The position numbers and the translations under genes are program-made. A stretch of 7,216 nucleotides of DNA, from positions 1 through 7,216 of the forward strand of contig JAUXKG010000122.1 of the NCBI GenBank assembly GCA_030624355.1, read 5' to 3'. Below, piece by piece: positions 1-5,758 of this stretch. Numbering within the stretch: the first letter of the stretch is position 1; every line of letters begins with the position of its first letter. The notes under the pieces are model-generated. The model ran no database searches. It was not told the origin of the DNA and saw nothing but the letters and a program-made list of their open reading frames with translations. This DNA comes from Acidobacteriota bacterium. Its GTDB lineage: Bacteria > Acidobacteriota > UBA6911 > RPQK01 > JADFOI01.

Positions 1-216
1 GTGGAACAGGCCAGAGGGACAGTCGAAACCGGCAAGCGAAAAGATCTGTATCGAGAGGCGCTTGAAATCATGAATCAAGATCCGCACATTATTTTTTTGG
101 GTCACATGCCGGTGACTCAAGCTTGGGGTTCTCATTTCAGAGGTTTAAAAACTAATATTCGTGGGGATATCGCCTATCAAGGTGGAGGGATCGCTCTGGC
201 CTGGGCTGAAAGGTAA
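1..216 (+). CDS. ABC transporter substrate-binding protein, family 5 (C-terminal fragment)
   Basis: This is the last 71 codons of a gene cut by the left edge of the window; it ends at TAA 214-216. The residues match the C-terminal lobe of extracellular solute-binding proteins of family 5 (dipeptide/oligopeptide/nickel/opine type). A helix 'LYREALEIMNQDPHIIFLG' comes first, where the family has its usual 'R..LY.EA..I...D.P.I.L' pattern, and the protein then ends in a beta-rich stretch. Such proteins are exported, bind a peptide or small amide outside the inner membrane and deliver it to a DppBCDF-type permease. Binding specificity cannot be read from this piece. The next gene starts 30 bases downstream on the same strand, which suggests co-transcription with the amidohydrolase and hydrolase. 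The family call rests on a short C-terminal segment, so it is good but not certain. Confidence 0.75.
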   Translation: MEQARGTVETGKRKDLYREALEIMNQDPHIIFLGHMPVTQAWGSHFRGLKTNIRGDIAYQGGGIALAWAER

Positions 217-246
217 CTACCCGACTACACTACATCAGGGTGAATC

Positions 247-1593
247 ATGTACGACCTTGCACTGGAAGGTGGAACACTCGTCAGCGGAAGCGGCCAACTT
301 CGCACCAACATCTATGTCCAGGATGGGGTGATCGCCAGCTTGGATACCGATCGGCATCAGGCTCGTCAAACTCATGATGTCACCGGCCTCGTCATTCTTC
401 CCGGAATGATTGACGGGCATGTGCATTTTCAGGATCCGGGCGACACGACCAGAGAAGATTTCGTATCTGGTTCCAGCGCAGCGGCGGCAGGCGGCGTCAC
501 AACGGTCATCGAACATACCCACAGCCATCCGGTCAGAGACACCAGCTTTCTGCGAGAAAAGATGGCCCACCTGGAAAATCGATCTATCATCGATTACGGA
601 CTAGCGGCCCATCTCTGGCCGGAGGACCTCTCACGTATCGAAGAGCTGTGGCAACTGGGAGTTCAGTTTTTCAAACTGTTCACCTGCACGACACATGGGG
701 TGCCGGCCGTGCTGACTGGAACCATGCTCGACCTCTTTCAGACAATTGCAAGGATTGATGCTCTCTGTCTGGTTCACTGTGAGGATGAGTACATCACGGC
801 ACAAAACGAAGCTCGACTGAAAGAGATGGGTCGAACAGACTATGGAATTCTCTCCGAGTGGCGAAGCCGGGAAGCCGAGCAAGTTGCTGTTGTCATGGTC
901 ACATTGCTGGCCAGACTGACCGGTGCCAGGACAGTCGTTGCACACGTGAGTCATCCCGACGTTGTAGACCTTATCGGCCGAGACCAGAGAGCCGGAGCGT
1001 CCCTCTGGGTTGAAACCTGTCCCCAGTACCTCTATCTAAACGAAGGTGACATTCTCAAACACGGGCCCTACCGTAAATTCACACCTCCGGCGCGCAGCAA
1101 ACAGGAAGCAGAGGGTCTCTGGAAGGCGATTGCGGGAGGAGAGATTACTCATATATCAACCGATCACGCGCCCTCAACTTGTAGTCAGAAGGAAGAAGGA
1201 GACATTTGGCAGTGCCACTTTGGCCTGCCCGGTGTTCAAACCACACTGACCATGCTGCTGGAGGCTGTCTATTCAGGACGACTGAACCTGCAGCGCGTAG
1301 TCCAGCTGACAGCCGAAGCCCCGGCTCGAATTTATCGTATGTGGCCTCGAAAGGGGCACCTACAACCTGGCGCGGACGCCGATATGGTCCTCATCGACAT
1401 GAATCAAACCCGCCGTCTGTCAAAAGAGATGATGCTTAGTAAATCCGGGTGGACGCCTTACGAAGGAGTTACGGTGAGAGGACATCCAGTGGCCACCTAC
1501 GTCCGTGGAACTTTGGTCGCCAAGGAGGGGAGAATCGTGGCCAACCCGGGCAGCGGACATTTCCTTCCCGGACCGGGTGCGGTCCAGGAATGA
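247..1593 (+). CDS. Cyclic-amide amidohydrolase (dihydroorotase/allantoinase/hydantoinase-like)
   Basis: A 448-residue metal-dependent amidohydrolase, expected to hydrolyse a cyclic amide or ureide C-N bond in the cytoplasm. A small N-terminal beta domain (about 1-50) is followed by the TIM barrel. The full binuclear metal set is visible: H58 and H60 in 'DGHVHFQDPG', the lysine to be carboxylated K143 in 'FFKLF', H177 in 'VHCED', H233 in 'AHVSH' and D306 in 'STDHAP'. The family block 'ETCPQYL' is at 256-262, and 'PYEGVTVRGHPVATYVRG' near the C terminus matches the returning beta domain. Length matches allantoinases and hydantoinases (about 450 residues). Dihydroorotases carry Arg in HxHxR to hold the substrate carboxylate; here that place is Gln62, so a pyrimidine-biosynthetic role is unlikely. 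The ATG is preceded by AGGGTG (237-242), spaced 4 bases. The neighbouring solute-binding protein and alpha/beta hydrolase suggest catabolism of an imported cyclic amide. Class confidence is high; substrate unknown. Confidence 0.9.
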   Translation: MYDLALEGGTLVSGSGQLRTNIYVQDGVIASLDTDRHQARQTHDVTGLVILPGMIDGHVHFQDPGDTTREDFVSGSSAAAAGGVTTVIEHTHSHPVRDTSFLREKMAHLENRSIIDYGLAAHLWPEDLSRIEELWQLGVQFFKLFTCTTHGVPAVLTGTMLDLFQTIARIDALCLVHCEDEYITAQNEARLKEMGRTDYGILSEWRSREAEQVAVVMVTLLARLTGARTVVAHVSHPDVVDLIGRDQRAGASLWVETCPQYLYLNEGDILKHGPYRKFTPPARSKQEAEGLWKAIAGGEITHISTDHAPSTCSQKEEGDIWQCHFGLPGVQTTLTMLLEAVYSGRLNLQRVVQLTAEAPARIYRMWPRKGHLQPGADADMVLIDMNQTRRLSKEMMLSKSGWTPYEGVTVRGHPVATYVRGTLVAKEGRIVANPGSGHFLPGPGAVQE

Positions 1594-1642
1594 TATATTG
1601 CTCGCGAATCCACTGCATGCCAGCATAACAAGACAATCTCTC

Positions 1643-1649
1643 AGGAGGT
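1643..1649 (+). promoter_or_regulatory. Strong ribosome binding site
   Basis: AGGAGGT lies 4 bases before ATG 1654 and is nearly a full anti-Shine-Dalgarno match. It is the strongest such site in the window, fixes the start of the alpha/beta hydrolase and suggests efficient independent translation although the gene probably shares a transcript with the amidohydrolase. Confidence 0.85.
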
Positions 1650-1653
1650 CAGG

Positions 1654-2556
1654 ATGAACGAAGAGAAGTTCGTAGACATAGACGGTATTCGCACAAGATA
1701 TTTCGAACAGGGCAGTGGAGAGACTCTGCTTCTCGTGCATGGAGGAACCTTCGGTCAGAGCGACAATATTGACTGTGCCAATAACTGGGACTTGAACTGG
1801 AACAGCTTTGCCCGCTCGTTTCATGTCTACGCTGTGGACAAGATCGGTCAGGGGTTCACCCACAACCCGCCTGAGGAAGATTACACGATCGAGGCTGTGG
1901 TCCGTCATGTCTACGGCTTTCTCCAGACCATGGGCATCGAAAGGGTCAGCCTGGTTGGTCATTCTCGTGGCGGTTATCTGGTCACCCGACTCACCATGGA
2001 ACACCCAGAACTGGTCAAGGCGCTGATCATCGTGGACAGCTCCTCAGCATCACCGCATCTGGACGACAACGCCGGTTTGCTGGCCGTGAAATCGGAACAG
2101 AGAAAAAAACTTCTGGCTGATGTGCCCAAACCGCTGTTGAGCAAGGAGAGCATCGGATGGGTCACCCAGCAGTTTTCCATCTCTGCCGATCACATCACTG
2201 AATCTTGGCTCTCGGTCCGGGAACGTATTGCCCAGCAAGACCAGAATGCCGAAGCTGTCCAAGCCATGAAGAGGCTGGAAAAAGACCTGTTCCTTCCTGG
2301 CATGCTGAAACAAAAGGAAGAGACCCTTAACTGGATCAAAGAAGGTGGCCTGCAGACTCCTACTCTGCTGGTCTGGGGCTATAATGATCCGACTGCCATC
2401 ATAGGCCGCGGAATGAAGCTGTTTGACCTGGTAACATCCAGTGCATCTCGTTCCCAGATGCATATTTTCAACAGAGCGGGCCACTACTCGTACCGGGAAC
2501 ATCCGGAAGACTTCGTGCGAGTGGTCGCAGAATTCATCGCCGGGACGAGCAACTGA
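1654..2556 (+). CDS. Alpha/beta hydrolase, MhpC/BphD-like
   Basis: A 300-residue alpha/beta-hydrolase-fold enzyme with no visible signal peptide, so probably cytoplasmic. The oxyanion-hole strand-turn 'LLLVHGG' is at 25-31, the nucleophile elbow 'GHSRGG' at 102-107 (Ser104), the acid Asp245 in 'WGYNDP', and the catalytic His277 in 'AGHYSY'. A helical cap of roughly 140-225 lies between the core halves. This spacing and size fit C-C bond hydrolases (2-hydroxy-6-oxo-dienoate type), haloalkane-dehalogenase relatives, epoxide hydrolases and simple esterases. Ser as nucleophile argues against dehalogenase or epoxide hydrolase, which use Asp. It follows the amidohydrolase by 60 bases with its own strong AGGAGGT site. 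From context it may act on the ring-opened product or a side-chain ester of the same compound; that is inference. Fold and triad are secure, the reaction is not. Confidence 0.88.
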   Translation: MNEEKFVDIDGIRTRYFEQGSGETLLLVHGGTFGQSDNIDCANNWDLNWNSFARSFHVYAVDKIGQGFTHNPPEEDYTIEAVVRHVYGFLQTMGIERVSLVGHSRGGYLVTRLTMEHPELVKALIIVDSSSASPHLDDNAGLLAVKSEQRKKLLADVPKPLLSKESIGWVTQQFSISADHITESWLSVRERIAQQDQNAEAVQAMKRLEKDLFLPGMLKQKEETLNWIKEGGLQTPTLLVWGYNDPTAIIGRGMKLFDLVTSSASRSQMHIFNRAGHYSYREHPEDFVRVVAEFIAGTSN

Positions 2557-2612
2557 CTGTTGAACTCGAGACTGCCGCATAATATCGTGGTTGTGTCTCT
2601 CACCACACAGAA

Positions 2613-3236
2613 ATGAATCAAATCAAGAGCCGTTGCAGTATGGTCGCCATGAGGGTTATCTTTCTCTGTCTCTTCTGCCTTTGGCCGGCCTCTCTTCCGG
2701 CTCAGACAACAGATCCCATCTCACAGCCCAGCGAACAGAGAACTCGCTCAAGCCTGCTGAACTTCATACAAAGCTCAACACCCTGCACGGTTGTAGAAGA
2801 ATTGCAGATCGCCCGCTACCTGAAGCGCAGGACGGAGTCCAGCTTGAAGATGGCCGAAGAAATCGATCTTGAGGCGCTGGCCGAAGACCCCGAAATCGAT
2901 GAGAAACTGGCCGCCGAATTGGATTTTAGAATTAACAATCTTAAGACCTCTCAAAAAGAGATTGTAGAAACTCTCAAAATGGTAGAGATATCAATCGAGC
3001 AATTTCCAGCTGAATATGCCCAGACCGGACCCATTCTGTGGCTGACCGTGACCAACGACATTGCCACTGAGAAGAAGAACGCCAGAGAGCTAAAGGAGCT
3101 TGGATACGTTGACTCCAACTGGTCCAGCATGGTCGAGTTGGTACTCCCAAACCTGTTCACACGAATCTTGGAGCCAAAGATCAGCGAACTGCTGAGAATA
3201 ATCAGAAGAGAGGATCTGGTTCCTCAGACTCGGTGA
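2613..3236 (+). CDS. Hypothetical exported helical protein
   Basis: I do not recognise the family. The 207-residue reading has a clear Sec-type signal peptide: basic residues up to R14, a hydrophobic run at about 15-29 (rich in I, F, L, C, W) and a probable signal peptidase I site after 'SLPA' at residue 30. No canonical lipobox is present, although Cys19 and Cys22 lie in the hydrophobic run. The mature part (31-207) is highly charged, predicted mostly helical, and has one remaining cysteine (C58); the 70-130 stretch looks amphipathic or coiled-coil prone. Start choice is uncertain: ATG 2613, 2640 and 2649 are all in frame, none with a good ribosome site, and the 2649 start (MRVIFL...) gives the most typical signal peptide. 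It lies 56 bases after the alpha/beta hydrolase, so it could be the last gene of that operon, and it converges on the dehydrogenase. Confidence 0.6.
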   Translation: MNQIKSRCSMVAMRVIFLCLFCLWPASLPAQTTDPISQPSEQRTRSSLLNFIQSSTPCTVVEELQIARYLKRRTESSLKMAEEIDLEALAEDPEIDEKLAAELDFRINNLKTSQKEIVETLKMVEISIEQFPAEYAQTGPILWLTVTNDIATEKKNARELKELGYVDSNWSSMVELVLPNLFTRILEPKISELLRIIRREDLVPQTR

Positions 3237-3300
3237 CGGATTTCCGGCCCACTGGTTTTCGATGGTGGCTCGATGCTGCTCGAAAGCAGGAAGAGTCCCA

Positions 3301-4314
3301 TCAGGGTTTCAACATCATCTTGATCGTGGATCCCGGACTGCTGATCATAGTGTCAAAGGCCAGCTGACCTTCTTCAAGAGTTCGAGTTTCAGTCCAAGGT
3401 CTCACATCCACTCTGCCGCTGGTCACCAACTCTACAGCCTTGCCAAAGTCATTCATACTGTAGGCAAAGGATGCCTGCAGTTGAATCTCTCTGCGCACCA
3501 AGTCTATAAAGTCCAACTCAGTCATCTGCTCAGCCAGCCCCAGCAGAAGCACCTGCCCTCCCGAATGACACATCTCAGCTGCCTGCCGTCGAGTCTGCGA
3601 CGATCCTACAGCATCCACGGCAACACCCACACCCAGGCCGTCTGTTACCTCACGTACGGCTGCCACCACGTCAGTCTCAGAAGGATCGAACACCTGGGTG
3701 GCCCCCAACTGGTCAGCCACGGCCAAGCGTTCCCGGTTGACATCGGTGACAAAAATGCTTTGGTAACCCAACATCCTGGCCAGAATGGCAACCAGCACTC
3801 CCTGGGTGCCGGCCCCCAGTATGGCCAGGGTGCCGAACCTGTCGGGCTTGGCCAGAGAGAGAAGATGCACCGCACAGGCCACTGGTTCGGGTAAGACTGC
3901 GACTTCATCAGGAAGATCGTGCGGTACCGGAAAGAGAGCTGAGGTGGGCACACAGACCCACTCCGCAAAGGCTCCCTGGACATCATCCATTCCCAGCAGT
4001 CTCCAATTGTGACAGGTGCTGTGACACCCAGACAGGCAGTTAGAGCACTGAAAACAGGGCAACAGAGGATTAACCACAACCCTCTCCCCGCGGGGGAACC
4101 GTGCCTCATTACTCTTCTCAACGACACCCACCATTTCATGCCCCAGCACCAGAGGCGGCTGGCGACGAGCATGATGGCCCAGAAAGCCCCCCATGTCCGA
4201 TCCACAGATGCCGGCCACCTGAACTCGAACGACTACTTCATCCGAACCTGCACGAGGCTCATCAATATCTTGAATTTCAACCTTTCCGGGTGTGGTATAA
4301 ACCAGTGCTTTCAT
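3301..4314 (-). CDS. Zinc-dependent medium-chain alcohol dehydrogenase
   Basis: A 337-residue MDR-superfamily dehydrogenase, close in layout to threonine, sorbitol, galactitol and butanediol dehydrogenases. It would oxidise a secondary alcohol or polyol, or reduce the ketone, with NAD(H) in the cytoplasm. Numbering from ATG 4314: catalytic-zinc residues Cys37 ('GICGSD'), His59-Glu60 ('GHEMVG') and Glu143 ('LPEPVACA'). The structural zinc loop has four cysteines at 87, 90, 93 and 101 in C-X2-C-X2-C-X7-C spacing. The Rossmann motif 'GAGTQG' is at 167-172, and Asp191 after the second strand suggests NAD rather than NADP. The frame stays open to a GTG at 4350, but homologues typically begin 'MKALV', so ATG 4314 is preferred; neither start has a clear Shine-Dalgarno site. 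It is convergent with the hypothetical exported gene and back to back with an acyl-CoA synthetase remnant. The substrate is unknown. Confidence 0.9.
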   Translation of the reverse strand: MKALVYTTPGKVEIQDIDEPRAGSDEVVVRVQVAGICGSDMGGFLGHHARRQPPLVLGHEMVGVVEKSNEARFPRGERVVVNPLLPCFQCSNCLSGCHSTCHNWRLLGMDDVQGAFAEWVCVPTSALFPVPHDLPDEVAVLPEPVACAVHLLSLAKPDRFGTLAILGAGTQGVLVAILARMLGYQSIFVTDVNRERLAVADQLGATQVFDPSETDVVAAVREVTDGLGVGVAVDAVGSSQTRRQAAEMCHSGGQVLLLGLAEQMTELDFIDLVRREIQLQASFAYSMNDFGKAVELVTSGRVDVRPWTETRTLEEGQLAFDTMISSPGSTIKMMLKP

Positions 4315-4355
4315 GGCTTTGACGGCCCGCAGTAGGCGGGATTTCCTCACAGGCT

Positions 4356-4384
4356 ATTTTCGGTTGGAAGCTCGCCAATGGCAA
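4356..4384 (-). promoter_or_regulatory. Candidate sigma-70 promoter for the dehydrogenase
   Basis: Read on the - strand, TTGCCA (4384-4379, five of six to TTGACA) is followed after exactly 17 bases by GAAAAT (4361-4356, four of six to TATAAT). Initiation would fall near 4349, giving a leader of about 35 bases before ATG 4314. That leader contains a small hairpin, CCCGC-loop-GCGGG (4326-4340). The site sits in the junction between the dehydrogenase gene and the synthetase remnant. This is pattern evidence only. Confidence 0.35.
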
Positions 4385-4417
4385 GTGATGAGTGGTAAAA
4401 ACAGTTTCATTCGAAGT

Positions 4418-4705
4418 TGGCCTTCCCCTCAGCTTCAGCAGGAACTCATCCGAACGGTGCGTCAGGAGCTGGGGCCGGTTGCCGTCATTGGCGAAGTCAA
4501 TTTCGTTGATACCCTGCCCAAGACCCGTAGCGGAAAGATCATGAGGCGGGTGTTCAAGGCCATCATTCTGGATCGTGATCCAGGGGACATCACCACGATT
4601 GAGGATGAAGGATCGGTAGAGGAAACCCGCCAGGTGTGGAAACGGTTGAAGGAGCAAATAAACGAACCCGATGGTCCAGAAGATCGGAACCCGATGTCAG
4701 AGTAA
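4418..4705 (+). pseudogene. acs: C-terminal remnant of an acetyl/propionyl-CoA synthetase
   Basis: About 95 codons ending at TAA 4703-4705 encode the small C-terminal domain of an AMP-forming acyl-CoA synthetase. A helix 'QQELIRTVRQELGPVAVIGE' leads into 'VNFVDTLPKTRSGKIMRR', whose Lys (codon 4535-4537) is the adenylation lysine, also the acetylation target in Acs. The tail 'DPGDITTIEDEGSVEE' is characteristic of acetyl-/propionyl-CoA synthetases. The entire N-terminal domain of some 500 residues that binds ATP and acid is missing; upstream of about 4418 the resemblance stops and the divergent dehydrogenase begins. The reading frame stays open back to an ATG at 4313, but that ATG overlaps the dehydrogenase start and has no ribosome site, so expression is doubtful. 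It is most likely a gene decapitated by a deletion or insertion event. A free-standing C-terminal-domain protein is possible but unsupported. Confidence 0.85.
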
Positions 4706-4752
4706 ATACTCGGGATAACCGATTCGGGGGCAACAGCTAACGGACAACGAAC

Positions 4753-5409
4753 CTACTCATACTGAGCCTTCAAAAACTTCACCAGCTCTGCCTGCTCTTC
4801 GTGGGCCAGTTGAAGAAACTCGATCCCAACCAACCTGAAATCTTCCTGATCACCTTCTACCGCACTCGATCGGATTACCCATCCGACGGCTCTTACTCGT
4901 TTTAATTCCATTAAATTTAGGGTGATCTCCAACTTATCTCCCACCTTCAAGGGAAGACGGCTCTGACACGCCAGACCTCCTACACTGAGATTCTTGGTTT
5001 CTAAGTCATCGACCCGTTCGCCGTTCAGCTCAGACTGCACAGCATCGATGACGGTGAAGGAAAAAGGAACCGGGACCCGAACACGATACGACTTTCTCCT
5101 CTGTACGTTTACCCCTGTGCCTGTCGACACCACCGACATCTCCTGACCTTCGGGACCGGAACGCTCCACTATCTTCCCTTCCCAGAAATAGACAGCCGAG
5201 CCTTCATCCCAGTATTTGATCAGAACACCCTCTCCCTGCTGAAAAGAAAGCTCCGCAGTCGGCCTGCAAAGTCTTAGGGCAAGTCTGTCTGCACCAACTG
5301 CTGTGATAGTGGCAGCTACCTCAACCTTGGAATCTCCCTGCAGGGATACTCCCAGGCCGGTTTTCAAGTACAGATTGAGGCTCCCAGTACTCTCCACGTC
5401 TGAGCTCAT
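4753..5409 (-). CDS. PilZ-domain protein with YcgR-like N-terminal domain
   Basis: A 218-residue probable cyclic di-GMP receptor. Residues about 12-100 form a beta-rich N-terminal domain of the YcgR/PilZN kind. The PilZ domain follows at about 103-215, with the RxxxR arm in 'QRRKSYR' (R105 and R109) placed directly at the domain junction as in YcgR, and 'NLSVGG' (140-145) as the [D/N]xSxxG motif with Asn in the first place. Known relatives bind c-di-GMP and then act on flagellar motors, exopolysaccharide synthesis or other effectors; no flagellar or polysaccharide genes lie in this window to choose among these. No signal peptide or membrane segment is visible. ATG 5409 is preceded by a modest TAGGT site. 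It is divergent from the VOC-PilZ gene, whose central part resembles it throughout, so the two are probably paralogues. Confidence 0.88.
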   Translation of the reverse strand: MSSDVESTGSLNLYLKTGLGVSLQGDSKVEVAATITAVGADRLALRLCRPTAELSFQQGEGVLIKYWDEGSAVYFWEGKIVERSGPEGQEMSVVSTGTGVNVQRRKSYRVRVPVPFSFTVIDAVQSELNGERVDDLETKNLSVGGLACQSRLPLKVGDKLEITLNLMELKRVRAVGWVIRSSAVEGDQEDFRLVGIEFLQLAHEEQAELVKFLKAQYE

Positions 5410-5523
5410 TTGATACCTAGATTAACACCTAAGTCCTGTGTTACAACTGTTTTTCGGCCCGATTAACCTACTATTGGGCAGAGCTCTTTCTCAACAAGTA
5501 TTGGAATACCCAACACCAATTCA

Positions 5524-5588
5524 CGGCAAAGTAGGGGGCGCAGCCTCCAAATGAGACCCCCTGCCGGCCCTGGCACCAGGGAGCCGGC
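5524..5588 (+). promoter_or_regulatory. Overlapping, mutually exclusive hairpins (candidate structured RNA)
   Basis: Hairpin A: CGGCA (5524-5528) and GGGGG (5534-5538) pair with CCCCC (5557-5561) and TGCCG (5562-5566). Hairpin B: GCCGGC (5563-5568) plus CCTG pairs with CAGG plus GCCGGC (5583-5588), with tetraloop GCAC. Bases 5563-5566 belong to both, so only one full helix can form at a time, the layout typical of a regulatory switch. There is no T-run after hairpin B, so it is not a standard terminator. GGCAAA and GCGCAGCCTCC recall pieces of the GEMM-I c-di-GMP aptamer, but the aptamer's tetraloop helix is missing. The strand is uncertain; it is drawn as + because the fusion gene lies downstream. 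Confidence 0.4.
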
Positions 5589-5672
5589 TGCTTCAGTTTG
5601 TCATTTGTCAACCAGCCAGTCGGTGCGTTGGTTCCTTGGCAGGCAGGGCACCTTTAATTTGTGACAGAGTGT

Positions 5673-5684
5673 TGTTATGATAAT
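5673..5684 (+). promoter_or_regulatory. Candidate extended -10 promoter for the VOC-PilZ gene
   Basis: TGTTATGAT (5673-5681) fits the extended -10 pattern TGnTATAAT with one mismatch. It overlaps a second near-match, GATAAT at 5679-5684. No well-spaced -35 hexamer is visible, which extended -10 promoters can tolerate. Initiation would be near 5688, giving a leader of about 70 bases and leaving the 5524-5588 hairpins upstream of the transcript. Confidence 0.35.
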
Positions 5685-5730
5685 TGTTTGGGCTGGAGTG
5701 CCGTCCATTGGCGCACTATTGCCAACAAAT

Positions 5731-5749
5731 CCGCCCTCATCATAGGCGG
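5731..5749 (+). promoter_or_regulatory. Hairpin covering the ribosome binding site of the VOC-PilZ gene
   Basis: CCGCC (5731-5735) is complementary to GGCGG (5745-5749), with a nine-base loop. GGCGG, preceded by TA, is the only Shine-Dalgarno-like stretch before ATG 5759, nine bases away. In RNA the all-GC stem would hide it, which suggests low or regulated translation. GGCGG is an imperfect anti-Shine-Dalgarno match, so its role is tentative. Confidence 0.4.
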
Positions 5750-5758
5750 TTCAAAAGT

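Larger units (their letters stand above)
5410..5758. other. 349-base divergent intergenic region between two PilZ genes
   Basis: There is no convincing gene here. It must contain the promoters of both PilZ genes. Visible structure from left to right: a short dyad GTATT-GG-AATAC at 5498-5509; two strong overlapping hairpins at 5524-5588; a weak stem GGTGC/GCACC at 5622-5652; an extended -10 candidate at 5673-5681; a stem TTGGC/GCCAA at 5708-5725; and a GC stem over the ribosome site at 5731-5749. I could not pick a convincing promoter for the left PilZ gene. Confidence 0.7.

Noticed and set aside
1420..2004. Long open frame on the - strand across the amidohydrolase and hydrolase genes
   Set aside because: It overlaps two well-supported genes in antisense, its translation shows no recognisable motif, and it has no ribosome site of note.
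2050..2580. Open frame on the - strand opposite the alpha/beta hydrolase
   Set aside because: It is a mirror of the coding strand with no motif of its own; the + strand carries a complete catalytic triad.
2560..2585. Promoter for the exported protein (TTGAAC with TAATAT or CATAAT)
   Set aside because: The spacers are only 14 and 12 bases, too short for a normal sigma-70 promoter.
3276..3289. Hairpin CTGCT-CGAA-AGCAG between the convergent genes as a bidirectional terminator
   Set aside because: The stem is only five base pairs and there is no T-run on either strand.
4315..4350. N-terminal extension of the dehydrogenase to GTG 4350
   Set aside because: Family members begin at the MKALV-like strand, the extension is not conserved-looking, and the candidate promoter would start transcription almost at the GTG.
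5521..5600. Calling the intergenic element a GEMM-I c-di-GMP riboswitch outright
   Set aside because: The GGCAAA and GCGCAGCCTCC pieces are suggestive, but the GNRA-tetraloop helix between them and the receptor helix are missing, so only a candidate structured element is reported.
5684..5758. Upstream extension of the VOC-PilZ frame to a TTG start
   Set aside because: The added 25 residues do not resemble any VOC N terminus, TTG has no ribosome site before it, and ATG 5759 falls exactly where the VOC fold should begin.
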